Assembly (NCBI RefSeq): GCF_001618955.1
Contig: NZ_LVYV01000016.1
Coordinates: forward strand, 1-47,875
Source: Tardiphaga robiniae
GTDB lineage: Bacteria > Pseudomonadota > Alphaproteobacteria > Rhizobiales > Xanthobacteraceae
Length of the DNA stretch: 47,875 nt
Direction of reading: 5' to 3'
Under the pieces are notes generated by a model that was not told the DNA's origin, did no database searches, and saw only the letters and a program-made list of their open reading frames with translations. Made by a program: the position numbers and the translations under genes. Below are positions 8,842 through 17,620 of this stretch, piece after piece. The first letter of the stretch is position 1. Every line of letters starts with the position of its first letter.

Positions 8842-10380
8842 CTAGGCTCGCGGCGGTGGCACATGCGCCGCATACCACTGCTGGAACGGCGCCAGCGTCG
8901 GATGCGCCAGCGAGCGGTTGAGATAGGTCCAAATCCGCGGCTGGTGCTTGAGATAATGCGGCTTGCCGTCGCGGCGGTTGAGCCGCGCAAATGTACCAAG
9001 CAGTCGTGTGTTCCGCTGTGCCGACATGATCGCATAGAGTTCGGCAAAAGCCGCGGCATCGAAAGCGGGATCGGCTGCGCGCCGCGCCTTGATGTAGCGC
9101 GTCAGCATGGTCAGCTCCAACTGCTCAGGCACATCGATACGCGCATCCTGCAGCAGCGAGACGAGATCATAGGCGGCGGGGCCGAGGACCGTGTCTTGAA
9201 AGTCGATTACGCCGACCTTGTTGATGCCCTCGCGGGTGTCGAGCCAGATGATATTCGGCGAATGGAAGTCGCGCAGTACCCAGGTCTTCGGTGCCGCAGC
9301 AGGCTTCGCCAGCAGCTCGCGCCACATCGTGACAAATTCAGTGCGGGCGTCGTCTGCGAGCGGCGCGTCGCGGTCCGGCAGATACCATTCCGGCATCAGG
9401 CCGATCTCGACCAGCAATGCGTCGGTGTCGAAGACGGGAATGGCATAGTCGACATGCGGCAACAGCGGCAGCGTCTCCGGCAGCGTCTTGCCGTGCAGCA
9501 TTGCGAGCATATCGGTTGCGGTCTGATAGCGCTCGGCGATCGGCGCCGGCGGCTCACCTTCGGTCACCGGCGCCGTGCCGAAATCCTCGGTAATCAGGAA
9601 ACCCGCATCGAGGTCGGCGTGATGAATCGCCGGCGCGGAGATCCCCTGCGCGCGCAAACCGTTTGCAATGGCGACGAAGGGTTTGACGTCTTCGGCCAGA
9701 TGCACTGCCGCGCTATAGGACTTGCCGTCATAGACCGGCGCACCATCCGGCCGCTTCGGCGCATTCATCAGGATGAAGACGTCATCACCGCGGATCAGCC
9801 GCGCATAGGAGCGCGTCGACGCATCGCCGGCCATGCGCTGGCGCGTGGCGTCGAGATAGCGCGCTTCTTCGAGAAATTCACGCAGTGCTTTCAGGCGCAG
9901 AACGATCGATGCGGCCTTGCCGTGACCGGTGATCTCCGCGGCACGCGCCACGGAGCCCAGTGCCGGACGATGGCTGAGCGCAATATCGATGCGATCTGGC
10001 GGCAGCGTACCATCGGCGCGCTCCGGCCATTCGATCAGCGCGACCACGTCGTCCGGCAACGGCGATAGGCCGATCTCCTCGAGTTCGCTCGCGTCGTTGA
10101 TACGATAGAGATCGGCATGGATGAGAGGATACGACGGCAGGTCATAGTTCTGCGCCAGCGTGAAGGTCGGGCTCGGCACTTCGAGTTCAGAATCGCTGGC
10201 GAGATAGCGAATCATCGCGCGTGCCGCGGCCGTCTTGCCGGCGCCGAGATCGCCCGAGAGCGTGATGACATCGCCGGGGCCGATCAGCAGAGCGAGGTCG
10301 GCCATCAATTGCGCAGTGGCCGCCTCATTTGCGAGCGCCAGCGAAAATGTGCAGGACTCGTTTATGATGGGGTCGGTCAT
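8842..10380 (-). CDS. Bifunctional TsaE (tRNA t6A ATPase) / AmgK-like sugar kinase fusion
   Basis: A 512-residue fusion. Residues 1 to about 160 are TsaE, the ATPase of the complex that makes threonylcarbamoyladenosine at tRNA position 37. The Walker A GDLGAGKT is at 43-50, and SPTFTLAQNY and HADLYR follow. From about residue 170 the protein is an aminoglycoside-phosphotransferase-fold kinase with DASTRSYAR (nucleotide loop), RDFHSPN (catalytic loop) and IDFQD (metal site). This half resembles AmgK, which phosphorylates the anomeric hydroxyl of MurNAc and GlcNAc in wall recycling. No stop or frameshift separates the halves. The start ATG overlaps the divL stop as ATGA, so the two are translationally coupled. 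The fusion is known in this bacterial group. Confidence 0.88.
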   Translation of the reverse strand: MTDPIINESCTFSLALANEAATAQLMADLALLIGPGDVITLSGDLGAGKTAAARAMIRYLASDSELEVPSPTFTLAQNYDLPSYPLIHADLYRINDASELEEIGLSPLPDDVVALIEWPERADGTLPPDRIDIALSHRPALGSVARAAEITGHGKAASIVLRLKALREFLEEARYLDATRQRMAGDASTRSYARLIRGDDVFILMNAPKRPDGAPVYDGKSYSAAVHLAEDVKPFVAIANGLRAQGISAPAIHHADLDAGFLITEDFGTAPVTEGEPPAPIAERYQTATDMLAMLHGKTLPETLPLLPHVDYAIPVFDTDALLVEIGLMPEWYLPDRDAPLADDARTEFVTMWRELLAKPAAAPKTWVLRDFHSPNIIWLDTREGINKVGVIDFQDTVLGPAAYDLVSLLQDARIDVPEQLELTMLTRYIKARRAADPAFDAAAFAELYAIMSAQRNTRLLGTFARLNRRDGKPHYLKHQPRIWTYLNRSLAHPTLAPFQQWYAAHVPPPRA

Positions 10381-12902
10381 TCGGCGGCGTTGCGATGCGC
10401 GGTCTGGTCGATGGGGAAGTCGCAGCTGACGGTGGTGCCCTTGCCGACCGCGGAATCGACGCGGACCTTGCCGCCATGCAGCTCGACGAAGGAGCGCACC
10501 AGCGACAGGCCAAGTCCTGCGCCGCGGTGGCGCGAGCCATTGGCGTGGCTCTCGAACCAGTCGAATACCTTGTCCTTTACCTCGGGCGGAATGCCGGGGC
10601 CGCGATCGGTGACGGTGAAGGTGATGGTGTGTTCGGATCGTCGCGCGGTCAGCGTGATTGCGGCATCATGCGGCGAGAAGCCGACGGCATTGGCGAGCAG
10701 ATTATACAGCACCTGCACGACACGGCTTTCGTCGCCGGTAAAGCTGCCGATGGCGGGATCGACATCGATCTGCAGCGCAATGCGGTCGCGCACCAATCGG
10801 TCCTGAATGCCTTCGGCCGCCGCAGCGATGGTCTTGCGGATATCGATCGGGCCGAGATTTAGCGTCATCGCGCCGGCATCGATGGTGGCGAGATCCAGGA
10901 TATTATTGATGATCGCCAGCAGCGCACCGGTCGAGGTGGTGATGTAGTCGAGATATTCGGCCTGCTTCGGCATCAGCGGGCCAGTCACGGGATCGCTGAG
11001 CAGATGCGCGAAGCCGATGATCGTGGTCAGCGGCGAGCGCAGCTCGTAGGAGACGTGGTGGACGAAGTCGACCTTCATCTGGTCGGCGGTCTCCAGCGCC
11101 TCGTTGCGCTCGCGCAGCGCGCGCTCGACATTCTCGGCGTCGGAGATGTCCTGGAAGGTGAGCATGGTCGCGCCGTCAGGCAGCGGCATGGTCATGCAGG
11201 CCAGCACGCTGCCGTCCTTGCGCTCGAGCTTGAGCGGAACAGACTTGCGATTGTCGATCCCGGTAATGGCGCTGCGGATCGCCTGCCATGTCGGAGTGTC
11301 GTCGAACAACGGCCGGCACCAGGTCTCGACCATTTCGATATGCGGACGCTGTTCCAGCGCTTCGTCCGACAGCTTCCACATCTTGGCGAAAGCCGGATTG
11401 AACAGTTGCGCGCGACCGTTGCTGCCAAACACGGCGACGGCTTCGGCAAGATTGTCGAGCGTTTCGCGCTGAACGCGGATCAGGCCATCGAAGCGCCGCG
11501 CCAGTTCAAGGCTCTCGGTCACATCGTCGAACAGATACGTGACGCCGCCTTCGGGATTCGGCGTGGTGACGATCGAGAGCGCGCGGCCATCCGGCAGATA
11601 CCAGACATCCTTATGGGCTTCGACGGCACGATAGGCTTCGTGCAGCTTGGCCTTCCAGGCGCGGAAGTCGGGCTGCTCCGGCAGTTTTCGCGCAGCACGG
11701 AGACGGTCGAGCACACTGGAATCGTCGGGATTGCCGTCGAGGAAGGTGCGGTCGAGATCCCACAGCCGGCGATAGGAGTCGTTGTAGAAGGCGAGGCGGC
11801 GCTGGCCGTCGAATACGGCGACGCCCGACGACAGCTGATCGAGCGTGCGGCGATGCGCCTCGGCCATCCGCACCAAGGCGGCTGATAGCGCGGCGGCTTC
11901 GCTGGCATCGATGGCCATGCCGGCGCTGCCACTGGCGACTTTCGCCGCATGGACGTCGAAGATGCGCCGTTCGCCGGAGATCACGATCGGCACGCGCGCG
12001 GCAAAGGGCTGGTTGTCGTTCAGCGCCCGCGCCAGATTGCTGCGGTCGTCGCTGTCCAGAAGTTCCAGATTGCGACCGACCGCATCGCCCGTATCAGTCG
12101 CTTCAGTCGCACGCGCATAGGCCGCATTGACGAAGCTCAATCGGCCATCGGCCTGTTTGGCCCAGATCGGCCATGGCGCGGCATTGGCGAAGCCGCGAAG
12201 AATCTCGGCTTCTTCCGCAAGTTCCTTGTGACGCAGCGAGACTTCGGCGAGCTCGCGGCGCAAACCGCTCAATTCGCGAATCCGGACAATGGCCTGACCG
12301 CCGATGGCGCGGCCCATCGCCTCGATGGCGCGGCCACTGGAGGTCGTCAGATTGAGCAGGAAACCTTCGCCGGCATCGAGCAGTGCGTCGACGGCATGAT
12401 CCATCCGCAGCGCGGGTTCCGGCGGCAGCCATGTTCCGAACGCGAGAATGCGCTGCGGCTGATGCTGCTGCGGGTCGTGCGACATCATCAATGCGGTGTC
12501 GCCGGAGATATCGGGGCGGGTTTCGCCCGCAGCCCAGGCGATCAGCACCTGCGGTTCGGTGAACAGCAAGGCGCGAAAGCGGTCGGATTCAACCTGCAGC
12601 GTATGCAGCTCGGCGCGCAGCTTCGCCTCGGTCTTGGCGGAGCGAATGCGGTTGTGCATCAGCAGGATGGCGGAGACGACCGAGAAGCCAAGCACCGCTG
12701 TGGCTGTCGTCAGCGCAGCGATTTCCTGGCGATCGAGATCGAGCAGATTGGCGAGCGTCTGGGTAATGAAGGGTTCGTCGGCGGCCGACGCCGAGGAGGT
12801 GGCCAGAAGTGCAGACGCACTGATGCCGACAAGCCCGTCGCGCACTATGAAAGTGCACGACAGCAAGGTCCGACGCATCGCCGCGATCACGCCTGACATC
12901 AT
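10377..12902 (-). CDS. divL: Cell-cycle tyrosine pseudo-kinase DivL (PAS-containing histidine kinase homologue)
   Basis: An 841-residue protein from the ATG at 12902. The N-terminus has a hydrophobic leader and a membrane helix near TATAVLGFSVVSAILLM, then a long coiled and PAS-rich sensory part, then the kinase core. The H-box reads HHVSYELRSPL: Tyr619 sits where histidine kinases have the phosphorylated His. The ATP site looks intact, with LLANAVGFS (N box), DRGPGIPP (G1) and GAGLGLSL (G2). A tyrosine at this place is the mark of Caulobacter DivL, which controls CckA and so CtrA phosphorylation. It is followed by the TsaE-AmgK gene with a 4-bp overlap. DivL is normally essential and polar, so I infer a cell-cycle role here. 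Confidence 0.88.
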   Translation of the reverse strand: MMSGVIAAMRRTLLSCTFIVRDGLVGISASALLATSSASAADEPFITQTLANLLDLDRQEIAALTTATAVLGFSVVSAILLMHNRIRSAKTEAKLRAELHTLQVESDRFRALLFTEPQVLIAWAAGETRPDISGDTALMMSHDPQQHQPQRILAFGTWLPPEPALRMDHAVDALLDAGEGFLLNLTTSSGRAIEAMGRAIGGQAIVRIRELSGLRRELAEVSLRHKELAEEAEILRGFANAAPWPIWAKQADGRLSFVNAAYARATEATDTGDAVGRNLELLDSDDRSNLARALNDNQPFAARVPIVISGERRIFDVHAAKVASGSAGMAIDASEAAALSAALVRMAEAHRRTLDQLSSGVAVFDGQRRLAFYNDSYRRLWDLDRTFLDGNPDDSSVLDRLRAARKLPEQPDFRAWKAKLHEAYRAVEAHKDVWYLPDGRALSIVTTPNPEGGVTYLFDDVTESLELARRFDGLIRVQRETLDNLAEAVAVFGSNGRAQLFNPAFAKMWKLSDEALEQRPHIEMVETWCRPLFDDTPTWQAIRSAITGIDNRKSVPLKLERKDGSVLACMTMPLPDGATMLTFQDISDAENVERALRERNEALETADQMKVDFVHHVSYELRSPLTTIIGFAHLLSDPVTGPLMPKQAEYLDYITTSTGALLAIINNILDLATIDAGAMTLNLGPIDIRKTIAAAAEGIQDRLVRDRIALQIDVDPAIGSFTGDESRVVQVLYNLLANAVGFSPHDAAITLTARRSEHTITFTVTDRGPGIPPEVKDKVFDWFESHANGSRHRGAGLGLSLVRSFVELHGGKVRVDSAVGKGTTVSCDFPIDQTAHRNAAE

Positions 12903-13018
12903 TCGCCCCAAACCGCACGTCTTCCCGACCAGCCCCTCCCGATCGCGAATCGTTCGACAATATCCGCTTCGGGAGTCGCCGGGTAAGAGTCCAGACCGTG
13001 AACGCAGAGTCCCCGGTT

Positions 13019-13053
13019 AAAAAATGCAGGCGCATTTGATTTAAATGCTGCGC
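13019..13053 (-). terminator. Probable terminator downstream of dut
   Basis: On the minus strand, an imperfect stem (GCGC-AG-CATTT, loop, AAATGCGC; 13053 to 13030) is followed by CTGC and a run of six T (13024-13019). It begins about 20 bp past the dut stop codon, so it probably separates dut from divL. Confidence 0.5.
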
Positions 13054-13071
13054 GATGTGACGAAATACGCG

Positions 13072-13536
13072 CTAGCGGCCGGTGGATCCGAAGCCGCCGC
13101 TGCCGCGTTCGGTTTCGCTCAGCGCCGCGGCCAGCACGAGTTCCGCATGCGTGACCGGCGCGATCACCATTTGGGCGATTCGCTCGCCGCGTTTGATCGT
13201 GAAATCCGCGAGGCCGTGATTGATCAGCAGCACGCCGATCTCGCCGCGGTAATCGGCGTCGATGGTGCCTGGTGAATTCAGCACGGTGATGCCGTGCTTG
13301 GCGGCAAGGCCGGAGCGTGGGCGCACCTGCGCCTCATAGCCCGGCGGCAGCGCGATGGTCAGCGCGGTCGGCACCAGCGCATATTTGCCGCGGGCGAGAA
13401 TCATCGGTTGGTCTTCGGGAACCGCGGCGAGCAGATCGAGGCCGGCAGCATGCGCGGTCTGATAGGCCGGTAGCGCGAGGCCAGCGCCATGCGGGAGCTG
13501 CTGGACGTCGACCTGAACGGGGATGGCAGCGCTCAT
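13072..13536 (-). CDS. dut: dUTP diphosphatase
   Basis: A 154-residue trimeric-type dUTPase of normal length. The five family motifs are present, including [30 protein letters not shown] and the flexible C-terminal [11 protein letters not shown], which closes over the active site. It hydrolyses dUTP to dUMP and diphosphate, keeping uracil out of DNA and feeding dTMP synthesis. The start is the ATG at 13536, which overlaps the coaBC stop codon as ATGA. A longer frame exists upstream but lies inside coaBC. The coaBC-dut pairing is common in proteobacteria. Confidence 0.95.
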   Translation of the reverse strand: MSAAIPVQVDVQQLPHGAGLALPAYQTAHAAGLDLLAAVPEDQPMILARGKYALVPTALTIALPPGYEAQVRPRSGLAAKHGITVLNSPGTIDADYRGEIGVLLINHGLADFTIKRGERIAQMVIAPVTHAELVLAAALSETERGSGGFGSTGR

Positions 13537-14978
13537 GATTGGTCTTTCGTGGATTGCGTCACGGTGTCGGCGATTCGCGCGACCAGGGTCGTCGCGACCT
13601 GTTCCTTGCTCATCGGCGCCCACGAATCAACGGCGATATCCGCGCTGTCCGTGCTGCGCGTCAGCAGATGCACGGTATTGTCGTCGCCGCCCATGATGCC
13701 GGTCGCGGGCGATACGTCATTGGCGACGATCCAGTCGCAGCCCTTGCGCGCGATCTTGGCTTTGGCGTTGTCGATCAGGTGTTCGGTCTCGGCGGCGAAA
13801 CCGATCACCAGCGGTGGCCGATGCTCGGATAGTTTCGAGATCGTCGCGAGGATGTCGGGATTCTCCGTGAGCTGCAGCGGCGGCATGGCGTTGCCGGCCG
13901 TCTTCTTCAGCTTCTGCGCGCCCTCATTGACCACGCGCCAGTCGGCCACGGCCGCCGCGAAGATCGCGATGTCCACTGGCAGTGCGGCTTGAACCGCGGC
14001 GAGCATGTCGCGCGCGGATTCGACATGCGTCATCGACACGCCCGGCACCTCGTCGAGATCGACAGGGCCGGAGACGAGAATGACCTCGGCGCCGGCAGCC
14101 CGTGCCGCGGCGGCAATCGCATAGCCTTGCTTGCCCGACGAGCGATTGGCGATGTAGCGCACGGGATCGATGGGCTCATGGGTCGGGCCTGCGGTGATCA
14201 GCACGCGCTTGCCGGCCAGCGGCTGCGCGCGCGGCGGACGCAGGAAGGTGTGAGCCGCAATCGCAATCTCGGTCGGCTCGGCCATGCGACCGACACCGGC
14301 TTCGTTGCGTTCGGCCATCTCGCCGGCATTAGGCCCGATCATCCGCACGCCGTCACGCTGCAATTGCCCGACATTGCGGCGCGTCGCGGCGTTATTCCAC
14401 ATCAGCGGATTCATCGCCGGCGCGACCAGGATCGGTTTGTCGGCGGCCAGGAGAATCGCAGAGGCCAGATCATCGGCATGGCCATTGGCCATCTTCGCCA
14501 TCAGGTCGGCGGTTGCCGGCGCGACGACGATCAGATCGCATTCCCGCGCGAGACGAATATGCCCGGCATCGAATTCGCTCTGCGGGTCGAACAGGTCGGT
14601 ATAGGCACGCTCGTTGGACAGCGCGCTGGCGGCCAGCGGGGTGACGAATTGTTGCGCGGCCCGGGTGAGCACCACGCGGACGTGGATGCCGCGCTCTTTC
14701 AGCCGGCGGATCAGGTCGAGCGCTTTATAGGCCGCGATTCCGCCGCCGATGATCAGCGTGACGCGGAGCTGATCGCCGATGTTTTTCAATGGCTTGCGTG
14801 AGTTTTCGGGGTCTGGCGCGTCTTGCGGAAATCTTGCGTCAGTCTTGAGGCCGTCTTGCGACGCCTCGCGCAAAATCACCCGCACCTCGTCCTCGACCGA
14901 TCGGCCGTTGCGAGCCGCACGCAGTCGCAATTCATCGCGGATCGCGTCGTCGAGTTTGCGGATAGTCAGGCTGGCCAT
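13533..14978 (-). CDS. coaBC: CoaBC (phosphopantothenoylcysteine synthetase/decarboxylase) with N-terminal FitA-like ribbon-helix-helix domain
   Basis: A 481-residue protein. Residues from about 71 onward are normal CoaBC: the flavin-dependent CoaC half has [15 protein letters not shown] and the substrate clamp PAMNPLMW, and the CoaB half has [20 protein letters not shown] and the KLKK loop. It makes 4'-phosphopantetheine from phosphopantothenate and cysteine for CoA synthesis. Residues 1-40 do not belong to CoaBC. They match FitA/VapB-type antitoxin DNA-binding domains ([11 protein letters not shown], then [11 protein letters not shown] and [10 protein letters not shown]). A Pro-rich linker (41-70) joins the two. 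There is no frameshift. A TTG at codon 64 could start a plain CoaBC, but I see no ribosome site before it. The promoter carries a matching inverted repeat. Confidence 0.93.
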   Translation of the reverse strand: MASLTIRKLDDAIRDELRLRAARNGRSVEDEVRVILREASQDGLKTDARFPQDAPDPENSRKPLKNIGDQLRVTLIIGGGIAAYKALDLIRRLKERGIHVRVVLTRAAQQFVTPLAASALSNERAYTDLFDPQSEFDAGHIRLARECDLIVVAPATADLMAKMANGHADDLASAILLAADKPILVAPAMNPLMWNNAATRRNVGQLQRDGVRMIGPNAGEMAERNEAGVGRMAEPTEIAIAAHTFLRPPRAQPLAGKRVLITAGPTHEPIDPVRYIANRSSGKQGYAIAAAARAAGAEVILVSGPVDLDEVPGVSMTHVESARDMLAAVQAALPVDIAIFAAAVADWRVVNEGAQKLKKTAGNAMPPLQLTENPDILATISKLSEHRPPLVIGFAAETEHLIDNAKAKIARKGCDWIVANDVSPATGIMGGDDNTVHLLTRSTDSADIAVDSWAPMSKEQVATTLVARIADTVTQSTKDQS

Positions 14979-15002
14979 GATAATCTCACGCTCGTTATGA
15001 CA

Positions 15003-15033
15003 GCAATGCTAGCACAAAATGCCAGCATTGCAA
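15003..15033 (-). promoter_or_regulatory. coaBC promoter with embedded inverted-repeat operator
   Basis: GCAATGCT (15003-15010) and AGCATTGC (15024-15031) form a perfect 8-bp inverted repeat with a 13-bp spacer. Each arm overlaps a TGCYAGCA box. On the minus strand a promoter fits inside it: -35 TTGCAA (15033-15028), a 16-bp spacer, and -10 TAGCAT (15011-15006), about 30 bp upstream of the coaBC start at 14978. A dimer or tetramer bound to the repeat would cover both promoter elements. The palindrome and spacing are seen directly; promoter and operator function are inferred. Confidence 0.6.
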
Positions 15034-15038
15034 TCACT

Positions 15039-16607
15039 CTAGCGGATCGACAGCAGGAGCCCAAGGAATGACAACGCGATCACCCAGACGCCAACCGTGC
15101 GCCAGCGGAGCTGCTTCGCCCGTGCCCGCGCGATGGCGGCGATGGTTGCGTCGTCGAGCCTGACGCCATCCCGGGTCATGGTCTCCAACTGTTCCAGCAC
15201 TGTCAGCGCCCGCGTTGCCAGGGCCGGCAGGCTGCCGGCCACCTTGCCGAGTTCGCCGGCGCCGGCGAGGGCGCCGTGAATCTTGCCGAGTGGTCCGAGA
15301 TTGCGTTCGATCCATTCGCGAACGACGGGATCGGCGACCTTCCAGATGTCGAGCTTCGGATCGAAGCTTCGCGCGACGCCTTCGACGACGACCATGGTCT
15401 TCTGCAGCAGGATCAATTCCGGCCGCGTGCGCATATCAAAGAGACCGGTGACCTCGAGCAGCAGCGTCAGCAGCTTGGCCATCGAAATTTCTTCGGCGGT
15501 GCGATTGTGAATCGGCTCGCCGATGGCGCGGATCGCTTGCGCAAAATTTTCGACCGAGTGATGGCCGGGCACATAGCCGGCCTCGAAATGCACTTCGGCG
15601 ACGCGGCGATAGTTGCGGGTGATGAAGCCCAGCAAAATTTCTGCGAGGAAGCGGCGCTCCTTCAGACCGAGTCGGCCCATGATGCCGAAGTCGACCGCGA
15701 CGAGGCGGCCGTCAGGATCGAGGAACAGATTGCCCGGATGCATATCGGCATGGAAGAAGCCGTCGCGCAGCGCGTGGCGCAGGAAGCTCTGGATCACCTT
15801 GCGGCCAAGGTCCGGCAGATCGACGTTGGAGTCTTCCAGGCCCTTGTGATCGTTCAGCGCGATGCCGTCGATCCACTCCATCGTCAGCACATTGTGCGAG
15901 GTGCGATCCCAGTCCACTTCCGGGACGCGGAAGTCCGGATCGTTGCGGGTGTTCTCCGCCATCTCGGACAGTGCTGCGGCTTCGAGACGAAGATCCATCT
16001 CCATCGCCACCGAGCGCGACATGGTATTGATGATCTCGATCAGCCGAAGGCGCCGCGCTTCGGAAAAATGCTCTTCAGCCTTATGGGCGACGTAAGCGAA
16101 ATCGCCGAGGTCGCGGCGGAATTGCGCGGCGACATTCGGGCGCAGCACTTTCACGGCGTAGGTCTTGCGGACACCGTCCTTGTCGATCTCGGCGCGATGC
16201 ACCTGCGCGATCGAGGCCGCGGCGACCGGCGGGCTGAAGCTCGCATAGAGCTGCGCCACAGGGCGTTCCAGTGAAGCGGCGACGACGCCTTCGGCTTCGG
16301 TCAGGGAGAACGGCGGCAGCCGGTCCTGCAGGCTTTCGAGATCGCGCGCCATGGCAACGCCGACCACGTCGGGCCGCGTCGCGAGAAACTGTCCCAGCTT
16401 GAGATAGGCCGGGCCGAGCCGGGTCAGTGCGCGTGACAGCCGCGCGCCGGATTTTGCGCCGGGCCGTTCGATCAGCCGCGCCATGCGCAGCGCGAGCTGT
16501 CCCGGCGGCGGCACCAGCGAGGGATCGACGACGCCGAACACGCCTTCGCGCGCAAACACGAAGCCGGCGCGGGCCAGCCGCGCCATATGATTGAGTGCAG
16601 AGATCAC
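15039..16607 (-). CDS. ubiB: UbiB, ABC1-type kinase-like protein for ubiquinone synthesis
   Basis: A 522-residue atypical kinase-like protein of the UbiB/ADCK family. The family-specific KxGQ motif is in [13 protein letters not shown], the Ala-rich nucleotide loop is [13 protein letters not shown], and the catalytic region has [12 protein letters not shown] and [11 protein letters not shown]-terminal membrane helix ([18 protein letters not shown]) anchors it to the inner membrane. It is required for ubiquinone production, probably by handling lipid intermediates. The reading frame starts at a GTG (16607) that overlaps the ubiE stop; the ATG at 16586 is an alternative. It follows ubiE directly, as in many proteobacteria, and is separated from coaBC by 60 bp that hold a promoter. 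Confidence 0.93.
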   Translation of the reverse strand: MISALNHMARLARAGFVFAREGVFGVVDPSLVPPPGQLALRMARLIERPGAKSGARLSRALTRLGPAYLKLGQFLATRPDVVGVAMARDLESLQDRLPPFSLTEAEGVVAASLERPVAQLYASFSPPVAAASIAQVHRAEIDKDGVRKTYAVKVLRPNVAAQFRRDLGDFAYVAHKAEEHFSEARRLRLIEIINTMSRSVAMEMDLRLEAAALSEMAENTRNDPDFRVPEVDWDRTSHNVLTMEWIDGIALNDHKGLEDSNVDLPDLGRKVIQSFLRHALRDGFFHADMHPGNLFLDPDGRLVAVDFGIMGRLGLKERRFLAEILLGFITRNYRRVAEVHFEAGYVPGHHSVENFAQAIRAIGEPIHNRTAEEISMAKLLTLLLEVTGLFDMRTRPELILLQKTMVVVEGVARSFDPKLDIWKVADPVVREWIERNLGPLGKIHGALAGAGELGKVAGSLPALATRALTVLEQLETMTRDGVRLDDATIAAIARARAKQLRWRTVGVWVIALSFLGLLLSIR

Positions 16608-17374
16608 AAACGCCAGCCCGAATGCAGCGCGACGATGCCGCCCGAGAGGAGTTCATACTTCACGCGGGAGAAGCCGGCCTCGCGGATCATGTCGGCGAAA
16701 ATCGGCGGCTTCGGAAACTTGCGGATCGATTCCACGAGATACTGATAGGATTCGGAATCACCGGTGACGGCCTTGCCGAGTGGCGGGATCACCTTGAACG
16801 AAAACAGGTCATAGATCTTGTCGAGGCCGGGCACGTCGACGGTCGAGAATTCGAGACAGAGAAAACGGCTGCCCGGCTTCAGCACGCGGTAAGCTTCACT
16901 GAGCGCGCGGTCGATGCGCGGCACGTTGCGGATGCCGAAGGCGATCGTATAGGCGTCATAGCTCTTGTCGGCGAACGGCAACTCTTCTGCATTGCCCTCG
17001 ACGAAGGAGACCTGATGTTCGAGATGGTGGGTAATGGCGCGCTCGCGGCCGACATCGAGCATGCCGGTGTTGATGTCGCAGACCGTCGCCGAGAAACCGA
17101 GGCCCGACGCCTTGGCGGCGCGGAAGGAAATGTCACCGGTGCCGCCGGCAACATCCAGCAGGGCGAAGGGCGCATCCGAACGCGGCGGGTTGAGCTGATT
17201 GATCATCACGTCCTTCCAGACGCGATGCATGCCGCCGGACATCAGATCGTTCATCAGGTCGTAGCGCCGGGCCACGCTGTGGAACACATCGTTCACCAGC
17301 GTCTGCTTGTCGCCCACCGGGACGTCCCTGAAGCCGAAATGGGTGGTTTCGCCCGGCTGATCCATCGTTTTCAT
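16604..17374 (-). CDS. ubiE: Ubiquinone/menaquinone C-methyltransferase UbiE
   Basis: A 256-residue class I SAM-dependent methyltransferase of normal UbiE length. The first motif is [13 protein letters not shown], and the UbiE signatures [18 protein letters not shown] and [15 protein letters not shown] are clear. It methylates the benzoquinol ring in ubiquinone synthesis. I choose the ATG at 17374 because GAGG stands eight bases before it; an in-frame ATG at 17401 would add nine residues. The stop codon overlaps the ubiB start, so the two are coupled. Upstream, between ubiE and the divergent mutM, lie two large hairpins. Confidence 0.93.
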   Translation of the reverse strand: MKTMDQPGETTHFGFRDVPVGDKQTLVNDVFHSVARRYDLMNDLMSGGMHRVWKDVMINQLNPPRSDAPFALLDVAGGTGDISFRAAKASGLGFSATVCDINTGMLDVGRERAITHHLEHQVSFVEGNAEELPFADKSYDAYTIAFGIRNVPRIDRALSEAYRVLKPGSRFLCLEFSTVDVPGLDKIYDLFSFKVIPPLGKAVTGDSESYQYLVESIRKFPKPPIFADMIREAGFSRVKYELLSGGIVALHSGWRL

Positions 17375-17440
17375 CTCAAAAGCCTCATCGCGGCGGACCA
17401 TAGCGCGCCTGCGGCAATGGGGCTATCACGTCAGCCTCAT

Positions 17441-17512
17441 TAGTGTCCAAAATCCGAAGTTCGCCGTCATTGCCGCACCCTCAAGCGAACTTCGGATTTT
17501 ACAAGGACACTA
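17441..17512. repeat. Bulged inverted repeat, copy A (72 bp)
   Basis: Outer arms TAGTGTCC (17441-17448) and GGACACTA (17505-17512). Inner arms AAAATCCGAAGTTCGC (17449-17464) and GCGAACTTCGGATTTT (17485-17500), both perfect. A 4-nt bulge (ACAA, 17501-17504) occurs on one side only, and the loop is 20 nt. It lies in the divergent ubiE/mutM region and encodes nothing that I can see. It may be a small non-autonomous mobile repeat. Confidence 0.8.
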
Positions 17513-17527
17513 AAAATATATCAGCTG

Positions 17528-17602
17528 GGTGTGGTTTTGGTTCAGAAGTTCTCTGGTTGAGTTAACGGCAAGCTCTGCAGAGAACTTCTGAACAACCACA
17601 CC
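17528..17602. repeat. Bulged inverted repeat, copy B (75 bp)
   Basis: Outer arms GGTGTGGTT (17528-17536) and AACCACACC (17594-17602). Inner arms GTTCAGAAGTTCTCT (17540-17554) and AGAGAACTTCTGAAC (17579-17593). A 3-nt bulge (TTG, 17537-17539) is again on one side only, with a 24-nt loop. Its plan is that of copy A, and both have GAAGTTC in the inner arm, but the outer arms differ. It ends 18 bp before the mutM start. Confidence 0.8.
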
Positions 17603-17620
17603 GCGTGAATGACGTGAATC

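Noticed and set aside
12961-13060. CtrA binding site (TTAA-N7-TTAA) upstream of divL
   Set aside because: TTAA boxes are present near 13018 and 13041, but their spacing does not fit and one lies in the probable dut terminator.
13533-14978. A toxin-antitoxin locus at coaBC
   Set aside because: The antitoxin-type domain is present, but no PIN or other toxin gene is found beside it on either strand. It is better described as a domain fusion.
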